From JBFKUL01 sp041635755 (GTDB taxonomy: Bacteria; Pseudomonadota; Gammaproteobacteria; Burkholderiales; SG8-39), in the NCBI GenBank assembly GCA_041635755.1, contig JBFKUL010000090.1:1-10073 (forward strand): 10,073 bases of DNA, given 5' to 3'. The number at the start of each line of letters is the position of its first letter. Position 1 is the first letter of the stretch. The notes below the pieces were generated by a model. It was not told the origin of the DNA. It saw only the letters and a list, made by a program, of their open reading frames with translations, and searched no databases. Made by a program: the position numbers and the translations under genes. Shown here piece by piece: positions 1 through 6,901 of this stretch.

Positions 1-895
1 GCAGCAGCGAAAAGCCGGTGCGCGAGCGGTCCGCAGCCTGGTCGTTGGGCAGCACCTCGAGCTTAAGCTCGCCGTAGTAGCGTCGGCCGAGATAGCGATA
101 CTGGCTCTTGAGCTGTGCCCCGCGCTTGGTCATGTACACGGGCGTCAGGGTCAAGTCCTGCTCGGGCGCGATGTTCCAGTAGAAAGGCACGCCGAACTCG
201 AAACCGCGCAGCGTGTTCTGCGAGTAGTAGGGCGTGAGCAGCCCGGTCTTGCGCCGTCGCTCGAGCGGAAAAGTAGCGTAGGGAAACGCCAGGATCGGCG
301 TGTCGAAAAAGCGCACCCGCGGCCACCTCGCGCGGCCTTCCTCGGCCTCGTAGTCGAGCTCGAGCGATTCGGCCTCGATCTGCCACGCATCGTTGCCGGG
401 CTGACAAGTCGTGAAGGTCGCATCCTTCATGCGCAGGCGGTCCTTGCCGAGAAACTCGACTTGCGCAGCGCCGCCGCGCGCGTCCTGCTCCCGGCGGATG
501 AGGTAGCGCGGCGCCTCCAGCACCCCGGTGTCCTCGCGCAGGTCGTAGAACAGGCGCGGACCGAAGAACCGATCGCCGCCCTGCTCAAGACGCACACCGC
601 CGTCGGCCTCGAGGCGTCCGAACTCCTGGTTGTACCTGAGAGCGTCCGAGAACACGCGCAGGTCCTCCTGATGCAGCTCGACCTTGCCTTGGGCCGAGAG
701 CTCGAGATCGGCAACGCCCTCGATGCGCTCGGCGTCGATCGTGGTCGCAGCCTTGCGCTCGGTCGCCGCTGCAGGCACCGCGGCGACACCAACGTCTTCG
801 TCCGCACCTGAAGCGGCGCATGCAAAAAGCGTGACGAGCAGCGTCGCGAAGCGGGCGGCGGGAACGCTCTGCTTCCGCGCCGGACGGAGCTGCAT
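1..895 (-). CDS. lptD: LPS-assembly protein LptD (OstA/Imp), N-terminal part, runs off left edge
   Basis: LptD is the outer-membrane beta-barrel that, with the lipoprotein LptE, inserts lipopolysaccharide into the outer leaflet. Reading down from ATG at 895-893, the frame stays open for 298 codons to the window edge, so the C-terminal barrel is missing. Residues 1-31 look like a Sec signal peptide: basic start, hydrophobic stretch around FATLLVTLFA, then small residues before ADED. Residues ~52-175 are the periplasmic LptA-like (OstA) jellyroll with repeated strands. The barrel follows, with family-typical stretches such as FTTCQPGND (161-169), RRRKTGLLTPYYS (213-225) and FYWNIAP (238-244). 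Cys164 matches E. coli Cys173 of the disulfide pairs. I see no cysteine in the mature N-terminus to match E. coli Cys31; the only other one, Cys26, lies in the signal peptide. No clear ribosome site precedes the ATG. The gene is divergent from amgK, a common arrangement in beta- and gammaproteobacteria. Confidence 0.95.
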   Translation of the reverse strand, partial: MQLRPARKQSVPAARFATLLVTLFACAASGADEDVGVAAVPAAATERKAATTIDAERIEGVADLELSAQGKVELHQEDLRVFSDALRYNQEFGRLEADGGVRLEQGGDRFFGPRLFYDLREDTGVLEAPRYLIRREQDARGGAAQVEFLGKDRLRMKDATFTTCQPGNDAWQIEAESLELDYEAEEGRARWPRVRFFDTPILAFPYATFPLERRRKTGLLTPYYSQNTLRGFEFGVPFYWNIAPEQDLTLTPVYMTKRGAQLKSQYRYLGRRYYGELKLEVLPNDQAADRSRTGFSLL

Positions 896-1035
896 GGGCG
901 GTTGGAGGGGACGCGCGTTTTTTGAGTGCTAAAATTCTCACAATTCGGCGCAACGCGCAATGGAACATCCGGTTCGGGCGCGCCGCCTTGCCCACGAGCC
1001 CTCGCCCCCTGAAGCCCCGACCCGCCCAGCGCAAC
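896..1035. promoter_or_regulatory. Divergent lptD/amgK intergenic region with an extended -10 promoter toward amgK
   Basis: This is the only AT-richer patch in the left part of the window. On the plus strand 927-935 reads TGCTAAAAT, a good extended -10 (TGn plus TAAAAT at 930-935). No convincing -35 lies 16-18 nt upstream, which extended -10 promoters tolerate. Transcription would start near 941, giving a leader of about 95 nt before GTG 1036. On the minus strand I find only weak -10/-35 candidates for lptD in the same patch. The promoter call is inferred from sequence only. Confidence 0.5.
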
Positions 1036-2034
1036 GTGGACGCACGGCTCGACGCCCTTGAACGCTGGCTCGCGGCGGAGTTGCGCGCTGCGCCTTTTAC
1101 GCTTGCGCCTGCCTCGGAGGACGCGAGCTTCCGGCGCTACTTCCGCGTTTCCCTCGCCGACGGCCGCAGCTTCGTCGCCATGGACGCGCCGCCGGAGAAG
1201 GAGGACTGCCGGCCTTTCCTGCATGTCGCAAAGCTGCTGCGCAACGCCGGCGTGCATGCGCCCGAGGTGCACGCGCAGGACCTCGTGCAGGGATTCTTGC
1301 TGCTGTCCGACCTTGGCACGACAACGTATCTTGCGGCGCTGAACGAGGACAACGCGCAGGCCCTCATGCACGACGCGACGATTGCGCTCGTGCGATGGCA
1401 GCTTGCGACGCGGGCGGGCGAATTGCCGTCCTACGACGAAGCGTTGCTGCGCAGGGAGATGGAGTTGTTTCCGGAATGGTTCGTCGGCCGCCACCTTGGG
1501 GCGACGCTCGCACCCGCGCAGCGCGATGCCCTCGAGACGGTGTTCAAGCTGCTCGTCGACAGCGCGCTTGGGCAGCCCACGGCGTTCGTGCACCGCGACT
1601 TCATGCCGCGCAATCTGATGCTGTGCGAGCCGAATCCCGGCGTGCTCGATTTCCAGGACGCGGTCATCGGGCCGATGACCTACGACATGGTGTCCCTGAC
1701 GCGCGACGCCTTCATCAGCTGGGACGAGGAGCGCGTACTCGACTGGTGCGTGCGCTATTGGGAGCAGGCGCGCGCGGCGCGCCTGCCCGTGCGCGACGAC
1801 TTTGCCGAGTTCTATCGCGAGTTCGAGTGGATGGGCCTGCAGCGCCACCTCAAGGTGCTCGGCATCTTCGCGCGCATCTGCTACCGCGACGGCAAACCGA
1901 AGTACCTCGAGGACACACCGCGCTTCATGCGCTACGCGCTCGAGGTGGCCCGACGCTACGCGCCGCTCGCGCCGCTGGCGCGCCTGCTCGGCGAGCTCGA
2001 AGGCCGCGCCCCTCGTGCGGGATATACCTTTTGA
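1036..2034 (+). CDS. amgK: Anomeric MurNAc/GlcNAc kinase AmgK (aminoglycoside-phosphotransferase fold)
   Basis: AmgK phosphorylates the anomeric hydroxyl of N-acetylmuramate (and GlcNAc), making MurNAc-1-phosphate for MurU in cytoplasmic cell-wall recycling. From GTG 1036 the protein is 332 aa, close to the usual ~340. The kinase signature is clear: catalytic loop HRDFMPRN (187-194, with H187, D188 and N193) and the metal-binding DFQD (205-208). An N-lobe stretch around VAMDAPPEKED (47-57) probably helps nucleotide binding. The frame is open upstream to TTG 922, but that codon lies upstream of the likely transcription start and the added ~38 residues do not resemble the family. GTG 1036 begins the typical DARLDALERWL segment; TTG 988 is an alternative. 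No strong ribosome site is visible for any of these starts. The gene ends 10 nt before murU. Other phosphotransferases share this fold, but pairing with murU next to lptD makes AmgK the best call. Confidence 0.88.
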   Translation: MDARLDALERWLAAELRAAPFTLAPASEDASFRRYFRVSLADGRSFVAMDAPPEKEDCRPFLHVAKLLRNAGVHAPEVHAQDLVQGFLLLSDLGTTTYLAALNEDNAQALMHDATIALVRWQLATRAGELPSYDEALLRREMELFPEWFVGRHLGATLAPAQRDALETVFKLLVDSALGQPTAFVHRDFMPRNLMLCEPNPGVLDFQDAVIGPMTYDMVSLTRDAFISWDEERVLDWCVRYWEQARAARLPVRDDFAEFYREFEWMGLQRHLKVLGIFARICYRDGKPKYLEDTPRFMRYALEVARRYAPLAPLARLLGELEGRAPRAGYTF

Positions 2035-2044
2035 ACCGGCCGAG

Positions 2045-2731
2045 ATGAAGGCCATGCTGCTTGCGGCCGGGCGCGGCGAGCGTCTTCGCCCGCTCACCGA
2101 GCGCGTCCCCAAGCCTCTGGTCGAGGCCGGTGGCAAGCCGCTCATCGTCTGGCAGCTCGAGCGCCTGGCCGCCGCCGGATTTCGCGACGTGGTGATCAAC
2201 GTCTCGCATCTCGCCGAGCGCGTGCTTCGGCAGCTCGGCGATGGCGCCCCGTTCGGGCTGCGCATCGAGTACTCACGCGAAGCTGCGCCGCTCGAGACCG
2301 CCGGCGGCATCGCCTATGCGCAGGCCCTGTTGGGCGATGCCCCGTTTCTGCTCGCCAACGCCGATGTGTACTGCGAATTCGATTTCGGGCGGCTGCGTGG
2401 CATGGCGCTCGGGCCGCGCCTCGTGCATCTGGTTCTGGTGCCCAATCCCGCGCACCATCCGCAGGGCGATTTCACGCTCGACGCGGGACGCGTCGGCAAC
2501 GGCGCTGGGCCGCGCTACACTTATGCGGGAATCGGCGTGATCTCGCCTGCACTGGTCGCGCCGGTGGCGCGCGGCGAAAAGGCGCCGCTTGCACCGCTGC
2601 TGCGTGCGGCGGCGGAACGCGGGCTGGCCGGCGGAGAGCTCTACGAGGGTTTGTGGACCGATGCGGGTACGCTCGAGCGGCTCGCCGAGCTGGATGCGAA
2701 CCTGAGGTCGCGTGATGGCGCTCGAGGCTGA
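2045..2731 (+). CDS. murU: N-acetylmuramate alpha-1-phosphate uridylyltransferase MurU
   Basis: MurU joins MurNAc-1-phosphate to UTP to give UDP-MurNAc, which re-enters peptidoglycan synthesis after the MurA/MurB steps. The 228-aa protein is a compact nucleotidyltransferase of the expected length. Visible motifs are LAAGRGERLRPLT (6-18) for the NTP loop, the VPKPL lysine K23, LETAGG (83-88) near the sugar site, NAD (105-107) carrying the metal-binding Asp, and WTDAGTLERL (204-213) near the C-terminus. It has no left-handed beta-helix domain, unlike bifunctional GlmU. The start ATGAAGGCCATG fits the family N-terminus; the ribosome site is weak (CCGAG). It lies 10 nt after amgK and overlaps the next gene by 17 nt, so coordinated translation is likely. 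A mannose-1-phosphate guanylyltransferase-like enzyme would share these motifs, but length and the amgK neighbour favour MurU. Confidence 0.9.
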   Translation: MKAMLLAAGRGERLRPLTERVPKPLVEAGGKPLIVWQLERLAAAGFRDVVINVSHLAERVLRQLGDGAPFGLRIEYSREAAPLETAGGIAYAQALLGDAPFLLANADVYCEFDFGRLRGMALGPRLVHLVLVPNPAHHPQGDFTLDAGRVGNGAGPRYTYAGIGVISPALVAPVARGEKAPLAPLLRAAAERGLAGGELYEGLWTDAGTLERLAELDANLRSRDGARG

Positions 2732-3155
2732 CGCGGTCGACCGCGCGCTGGCGGCCGACGCCGCGTGGCTGGCGGAACTGCGTGAGCGCTGGGGTGCGCT
2801 CGTCAAGATCGTGGTTTGGGGGCGGCTCGCCTCTGCCAGGATCGGGGCGCTGCCGCGGCTGCGCAAGCGCGTTCTCGAGCTCGGCGAGAAACTTGCCGCG
2901 CTGGGCGCGCCGCGCGAGTGGATTCCAAGGCCGCGCGAGCGCCTGAAAAGCGCCCTCGCGGCGGCGCTCGCCGCGCGTGCGCTGCTCGAGCAATGCGCGC
3001 AGGCGCTCGAGGAGCTCGACGCGGGCGACGACCGCGAGGCGCTCGCACGGTCGCTGGCAGCGCTGCGCGAAGTCGCCGAAGCGCAGCTCGAGCAGTACGC
3101 CGGGCGATGGGCTGCGTTGCTCGATTCGCAACTCGGCGAACGTGAAATGGAGTGA
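2715..3155 (+). CDS. Unrecognised 146-aa helical protein between murU and pepP
   Basis: I do not recognise this family. From ATG 2715 it encodes 146 aa, very rich in Ala, Leu, Arg and Glu, with no signal peptide or clear membrane segment. It reads as mostly alpha-helical. Residues 1-65 have heptad-like Leu/Ala spacing (WLAELRERWGALVKIVVWGRL, then PRLRKRVLELGEKLAALG). A Pro-rich break follows near 66-74 (APREWIPRP), then a second helical stretch to 140. One cysteine is present (C94). It overlaps the end of murU by 17 nt and ends 7 nt before pepP, and a good ribosome site (TGAGG, 7 nt spacing) precedes ATG 2715; GTG 2712 is directly adjacent. This spacing and the absence of any other gene here support a real gene. 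In Gammaproteobacteria ygfB occupies the slot before pepP, but I see no resemblance to YgfB. Confidence 0.75.
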   Translation: MALEADAVDRALAADAAWLAELRERWGALVKIVVWGRLASARIGALPRLRKRVLELGEKLAALGAPREWIPRPRERLKSALAAALAARALLEQCAQALEELDAGDDREALARSLAALREVAEAQLEQYAGRWAALLDSQLGEREME

Positions 3156-3162
3156 GGCTGGC

Positions 3163-4497
3163 ATGAAGCTGAGTGACCTGGCGCCCGACGTAGCGACCTA
3201 CGCCGGACGGCGCGCGCGCCTGCTACGATCGATGCGTGCCGGCGTTGCAGTGATTCCGACCGCGCACGAGCGCATCCGAAATCGCGACACGCACTATCCG
3301 TACCGCTTCGACAGCTACTTCTACTACCTGACCGGGTTCTCCGAGCCCGAGGCGGCGCTGGTGCTGGTCGCGGGCGAGTCGCCCCGGACGTTGCTGTTCT
3401 GCCGTAGCCGCAACGAGGAGCGCGAGATCTGGGACGGCTTTCGCCACGGACCGGAAGCGGCGCGCGAGCGCTTCGGCTTCGACCACGCGCACCCGATCGA
3501 GGCGCTCGACAAGACGCTCGCCGAGCTGCTCGCCGACCAGCCGGCCCTGTTTTATCCGATGGGGGCCGATGCCGCGTGGGATGCGCAGGCGATGCAATGG
3601 CTGAACGCGGTGCGTGCCAAGGTCCGCACGGGAATCGCGGCGCCCTCGGCGGTGCACGACGTGCGCGCGCTGCTCGATGAGATGCGCTTGATCAAGGACG
3701 AGCGTGAGCTGGGTTTCATGCGGCGCGCCGGCTCGATTTCCGCCGCCGCGCACCGTCGCGCGATGCGCGCCACGCGCCCCGGGCGTCACGAGTACGAGAT
3801 CGAGGCCGAGTTGCTCTACGAGTTCCGCCGCAGCGGCGCGCAGTTCCCCGCGTACTGGCCGATCGTCGCCAGCGGCGCCAACGCGTGCGTGCTGCACTAC
3901 GTGTTCAACGACGCTCCGCTTCGCGACGGCGACTTGCTGTTGATCGATGCGGGCTGCGAGCTGCACGGCTACGCATCCGACATCACGCGTACCTTTCCGG
4001 TCAACGGCCGCTTCAGCGGCGCGCAGCGCGAGATCTATGAATTGGTGCTCGCCGCCCAGCACGCGGCGATGGCGAAGACCCGTTCCGGCGTCCACTGGAA
4101 CGAACCGCACGACGCCGCGGTGCGCGTGCTCGCCCAGGGCATGATCGACCTCAAGCTCTTGACGGGAGATCTCGAGGAGGTGCTGGAGAAGGAGACCTAC
4201 AAGCGCTTCTATATGCACCGCACGGGGCACTGGCTTGGACTGGACGTGCACGATGCGGGCGACTACAAGCACGCCGGAAAATGGCGACCGCTCGAGCCCG
4301 GCATGACGCTCACGGTCGAACCGGGCGTGTACATCCGCGCCGCCGGCGACGTCGCCGAGCGCTTTCACAACATCGGCGTGCGCATCGAGGACGACGTGGT
4401 GGTGACCGCCGGCGAATGCGAGGTGCTCACCGTCGAAGCGCCCAAGACGGTCGCCGACATCGAAGCGCTGATGCGCGACGCGGGCGGCCGTGCTTGA
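3163..4497 (+). CDS. pepP: Xaa-Pro aminopeptidase PepP (M24B family, dimetal)
   Basis: PepP is a cytoplasmic manganese aminopeptidase that removes the N-terminal residue preceding proline. The 444-aa protein matches the family length (E. coli ~440). Residues ~4-130 form the N-terminal AMP_N domain, with the family-typical YPYRFDSYFYYLTGFSEPEA (45-64). The pita-bread catalytic domain fills ~175-430. All five metal ligands can be assigned: D262 (LLIDAG), D273 (ASDITRTF), H356 (RTGHWLGLDVHD), E386 (LTVEPG) and E409 (VRIEDD). The accessory histidines H245 and H363 are also present, so the enzyme should be active. ATG 3163 has a GAGG ribosome site 5 nt upstream; a longer reading into the previous gene is not needed. 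It overlaps ubiH by 8 nt, the classic pepP-ubiH pairing. Confidence 0.96.
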   Translation: MKLSDLAPDVATYAGRRARLLRSMRAGVAVIPTAHERIRNRDTHYPYRFDSYFYYLTGFSEPEAALVLVAGESPRTLLFCRSRNEEREIWDGFRHGPEAARERFGFDHAHPIEALDKTLAELLADQPALFYPMGADAAWDAQAMQWLNAVRAKVRTGIAAPSAVHDVRALLDEMRLIKDERELGFMRRAGSISAAAHRRAMRATRPGRHEYEIEAELLYEFRRSGAQFPAYWPIVASGANACVLHYVFNDAPLRDGDLLLIDAGCELHGYASDITRTFPVNGRFSGAQREIYELVLAAQHAAMAKTRSGVHWNEPHDAAVRVLAQGMIDLKLLTGDLEEVLEKETYKRFYMHRTGHWLGLDVHDAGDYKHAGKWRPLEPGMTLTVEPGVYIRAAGDVAERFHNIGVRIEDDVVVTAGECEVLTVEAPKTVADIEALMRDAGGRA

Positions 4498-5656
4498 AGT
4501 CCTGATCGTCGGCGCCGGTCCGGTCGGCAGCACGCTCGCGCTTGCGCTGCGGGCGGCAGGCCGGAGCGTGGCGCTGCTCGAGCGCCGCTTGCAAGCCGAG
4601 ATGCCGCCGGCCGGCCCCGAAGCACCGCTTCCCGAGTCGCATCCGGCATTCCGCCCGATCGCCTTGTCGCACGCCAGCCGCCTGATCCTCGAGCGCGTGC
4701 ATGCCTGGCCAGGCGCGCTCGTCTCGCCCATCGAGGCGATCCAGGTTTCGCAAGCCGGCGGCATCGGCCGCACCGAGCTGCGCGCTGTAGACGCAGGCGT
4801 GCCCGCCCTCGGCTACGTGATCGGCTACTCGGCGATTGCGCAATGGCTCGGCGAGCGTCTCGCCTCCAGTGGTGCCGAGGTTCTCGACGGCGCACGCCTG
4901 GACGCGCTCGAGGTGTCGTCGCAATCGGTACTCGCGCGCTTCGAGCGCCACGGCAAGACGCAAACGCTCGCTGCCCGCTGCTTGGTGCATGCAGAAGGTG
5001 CATCGACCGGGGGGCGCGAGAAGCGCCACGGCTACGATGCGCTCACCGCGCTGGTGGAAGTGCATCCGGCGGCCCAGACCACGGCCTTCGAACGCTTTAC
5101 CGACGAGGGGCCGCTCGCCCTGCTGCCGATGGCGGGCCGCTACGCCCTCGTATGGAGCGCGCGTCCGCACCGCGCCCGCGCTTTGTCGGAGGCGCCGCGG
5201 GAAGCGTTCCTGAGCGAGCTGGCGCGCGTCGTCGGCAGCCGTGCCGGTCGCTTCATCGCGGTCGGCCCGCGGGAGGTTCAACCTCTGATGCTGAAGGTGC
5301 GCGGCTCGCGCGTCGACGTTCGGCAGGCTTACATCGGCAATGCGGCGCAGACGCTGCACCCGGTGGCGGGTCAGGGGCTCAATCTTGGCCTGCGCGACGC
5401 ATGGGCACTCGCCGCCGCGCTGCACGGCGCGCCCGACCCCGGCGCTCCGGCGACGCTGGCGCATTTCGCCGCCAGCCGCCGGCTCGATGCCGGGGCGACG
5501 ATCGGCATCACGGAATTGCTGGCGGGCGCCTTCCTCGGCAGCAACCCGGCGCTGCGCGCGGCGCGCGGCCTCGCGCTCACTGCACTGGACGTGCTGCCGC
5601 CGGTGCGCCGATTCTTTGCGCGCCGCATGATCTTCGGGCCGTCGGCAATTCCCTGA
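4490..5656 (+). CDS. ubiH: FAD-dependent ubiquinone-biosynthesis hydroxylase, UbiH family
   Basis: This is a class A flavin monooxygenase of the UbiH/UbiF/UbiI group, which hydroxylates the ubiquinone ring precursor at the membrane face. In the 388-aa protein the FAD-binding Rossmann motif IVGAGPVGSTLALAL is at 6-20 and the Glu that binds the FAD ribose (LLER) is near 31. The second FAD motif, YIGNAAQTLHPVAGQGLNLGLRD (281-303), is diagnostic of the group, and ERFTDEGPLALLPM (201-214) also fits UbiH. The usual mid-protein DG motif reads HAEG (167-170), with Glu in place of Asp. The start is GTG 4490, overlapping the pepP stop by 8 nt; the ribosome site is weak. Which ring position it hydroxylates cannot be read from sequence: betaproteobacterial UbiH-group enzymes have varied regioselectivity, and the symbol rests mainly on synteny with pepP. 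Confidence 0.85.
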   Translation: MLEVLIVGAGPVGSTLALALRAAGRSVALLERRLQAEMPPAGPEAPLPESHPAFRPIALSHASRLILERVHAWPGALVSPIEAIQVSQAGGIGRTELRAVDAGVPALGYVIGYSAIAQWLGERLASSGAEVLDGARLDALEVSSQSVLARFERHGKTQTLAARCLVHAEGASTGGREKRHGYDALTALVEVHPAAQTTAFERFTDEGPLALLPMAGRYALVWSARPHRARALSEAPREAFLSELARVVGSRAGRFIAVGPREVQPLMLKVRGSRVDVRQAYIGNAAQTLHPVAGQGLNLGLRDAWALAAALHGAPDPGAPATLAHFAASRRLDAGATIGITELLAGAFLGSNPALRAARGLALTALDVLPPVRRFFARRMIFGPSAIP

Positions 5657-5703
5657 CCTCGCTTGCATTGGCGGGCAGGCACGCACCTCGCGCTGCGAAA
5701 TTC

Positions 5704-5720
5704 AGCACTAAGGTAGTGCT
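5704..5720. other. Small perfect hairpin/palindrome in the ubiH-dusB gap
   Basis: AGCACTA, a 3-nt AGG loop and TAGTGCT form a perfect 7-bp inverted repeat 47 nt after the ubiH stop. No T-run follows directly; the nearest, T5750-T5755, is 29 nt further on. It is therefore a poor intrinsic terminator. It could be an operator half-pair, an RNA stem at the end of the ubiH transcript, or chance. Confidence 0.4.
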
Positions 5721-5781
5721 CGCCAAGAAAACCCGGGGCACGATCAAGATTTTTTGCGGACGCAATTTATCCCGGCGTTGA

Positions 5782-5800
5782 AAACGGTTAAAATCCGTTT
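5782..5800 (+). promoter_or_regulatory. Putative dusB-fis promoter: -10 box inside a palindrome
   Basis: The sequence AAACGG-TTAAAAT-CCGTTT is a perfect 6-bp inverted repeat whose 7-nt centre contains a -10-like box TAAAAT (5789-5794). It lies 33 nt upstream of the dusB start region, in the AT-richest part of a 177-nt gap. The position 17 nt upstream (5766-5771, TTTATC) is a weak -35. The next genes (dusB, fis, purH) are closely spaced, so this is the likeliest promoter for that group. The symmetric arms could be bound by a repressor, or form a stem in the nascent RNA. The rest of the 5657-5833 gap shows nothing else I can name. Confidence 0.5.
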
Positions 5801-5833
5801 CCCTTTCGCTGATCCAACGCCCTCGACTTCGTG

Positions 5834-6901
5834 ATGAGACTCGGCACGCACGTGCTGCGGAATACGCTTTTCGTCGCGCCGATGGCGGGCGTTACCGACC
5901 GGCCGTTTCGCCAATTGGCGCGGCGCTTTGGCGCCGGACTGGCGGTGTCCGAGATGGTCAGTGCCCGCCCCGAGCTGCGCGGCTCGCGCAAATCGCGCTT
6001 GCGGCTCGCGCACGAGGGCGAGTCCGCGCCCGTCTCGGTGCAGATCGCGGGCGCCGACCCGACGATGATGGCGGACGCTGCGCGCTACAACGTCGACGGC
6101 GGCGCGCAGATCATCGACATCAACATGGGCTGCCCGGCGAAGAAAGTGTGCAACGTCCTCGCCGGCTCGGCCTTGCTCGAGAACGAGGCGCTGGTTGCGC
6201 GCATTCTGGAGGCGGTGGTGGCCGCGGTGCGCGTTCCGGTGACGCTCAAGATCCGAACCGGGCCCGATCCCGCGCGCAGAAACGCCGTCCGCATCGCACG
6301 CATCGCGCAGGGCGCCGGCATCCAGCTGCTCGCGGTGCACGGCCGCACCCGGGCCTGCGGATTCTCGGGCGGCGTCGAGTACCACAGCATCGCCGAGGTC
6401 AAGTCGGCGGTCGCCATCCCCGTCATCGCCAATGGCGACATCGCAACGCCCGAGGAGGCGAAGCGGGTGCTTGCGTACACCGGCGCGGACGGCATCATGA
6501 TCGGCCGCGCGGCGCACGGCAGACCATGGATCTTCCGCGACTTCGAGCATTTTCTTGCCACCGGCGAACGGCTCGCACCGCCTGCGCTCGCCGAGGTCGG
6601 GGGAATTCTGCTCGAGCATCTCGCCGGACTCTACGCGCTTTACGGCGAGCCGCAGGGCGTGCGCGTGGCGCGCAAGCACATCGGGTGGACGGTTCGCGGC
6701 CTGCCGGGCGCAGAAGCGTTTCGCCGCGCCGCAAACGCAATCGAGACCGCCGGCGCGCAGCTCGCCGCTGTCCGGGGCTATTTCGAGCGCGCTGCGGCCG
6801 CCGACGTCGCGCCAACCCCGGACCGGCTCGGCGCAAACGACCAACACACTGCAAGGCGATTCCCGTGTACGGGGCTCGCCGGGGAGAGACTCGCCGCATG
6901 A
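5834..6901 (+). CDS. dusB: tRNA-dihydrouridine synthase DusB
   Basis: DusB reduces specific uridines in the tRNA D-loop to dihydrouridine, using FMN and NADPH. Of 355 residues, ~8-320 form the TIM barrel plus helical domain. Family motifs are plain: APMAGVTDRPFR (15-26), INMGCPAKKV (96-105) with the catalytic Cys100, VHGRTR (168-173), IANGDI (198-203) and IMIGRAAHGRPW (221-232) for FMN phosphate. The start is ATG 5834 or the adjacent in-frame GTG 5831; neither has a strong ribosome site. The last ~30 residues (after YFERA) look unlike the conserved domain and are rich in Ala, Arg and Pro; E. coli DusB is ~321 aa, so this is a modest C-terminal extension. The stop TGA overlaps the fis start as ATGA. 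Genomic pairing with fis identifies DusB rather than DusA or DusC. Confidence 0.95.
   Translation: MRLGTHVLRNTLFVAPMAGVTDRPFRQLARRFGAGLAVSEMVSARPELRGSRKSRLRLAHEGESAPVSVQIAGADPTMMADAARYNVDGGAQIIDINMGCPAKKVCNVLAGSALLENEALVARILEAVVAAVRVPVTLKIRTGPDPARRNAVRIARIAQGAGIQLLAVHGRTRACGFSGGVEYHSIAEVKSAVAIPVIANGDIATPEEAKRVLAYTGADGIMIGRAAHGRPWIFRDFEHFLATGERLAPPALAEVGGILLEHLAGLYALYGEPQGVRVARKHIGWTVRGLPGAEAFRRAANAIETAGAQLAAVRGYFERAAAADVAPTPDRLGANDQHTARRFPCTGLAGERLAA

Noticed and set aside
924..932. GAGTGCTAA as a CIRCE (HrcA) operator
   Set aside because: It matches one CIRCE half exactly, but no TTAGCACTC half lies nine bases upstream, and amgK and lptD are not heat-shock chaperone genes. It is better read as part of the extended -10.
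922..1035. TTG 922 or TTG 988 as the amgK start
   Set aside because: TTG 922 lies upstream of the transcription start predicted from the extended -10 at 927-935, and its GGAGG is ~13 nt away. The extra residues do not look like AmgK. GTG 1036 gives the family-like N-terminus.
960..1061. 33-codon ORF from ATG 960 in the amgK leader
   Set aside because: It has no ribosome site, overlaps the amgK coding start in another frame and gives an Arg/Pro-rich peptide typical of out-of-frame GC-rich DNA.
427..2310. Long open frame on the minus strand (627 codons)
   Set aside because: It runs antisense to amgK and murU and crosses into lptD in the wrong frame. Its composition (Arg, Ala, His, Gln) is that of a mirror frame, and no motif is visible.
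2977..3162. Extended upstream start for pepP
   Set aside because: The frame is open into the 146-aa gene, but the added residues are Arg/Ser-rich shadow sequence. ATG 3163 has a GAGG ribosome site and starts the known domain.
3223..4773. 516-codon minus-strand frame opposite pepP and ubiH
   Set aside because: Both plus-strand genes have intact family motifs through this region. Such long antisense frames arise from GC-rich codon bias.
5657..5781. Intrinsic terminator after ubiH
   Set aside because: The only good hairpin (5704-5720) is separated from the T-run at 5750-5755 by 29 nt, and no stem directly precedes that run.
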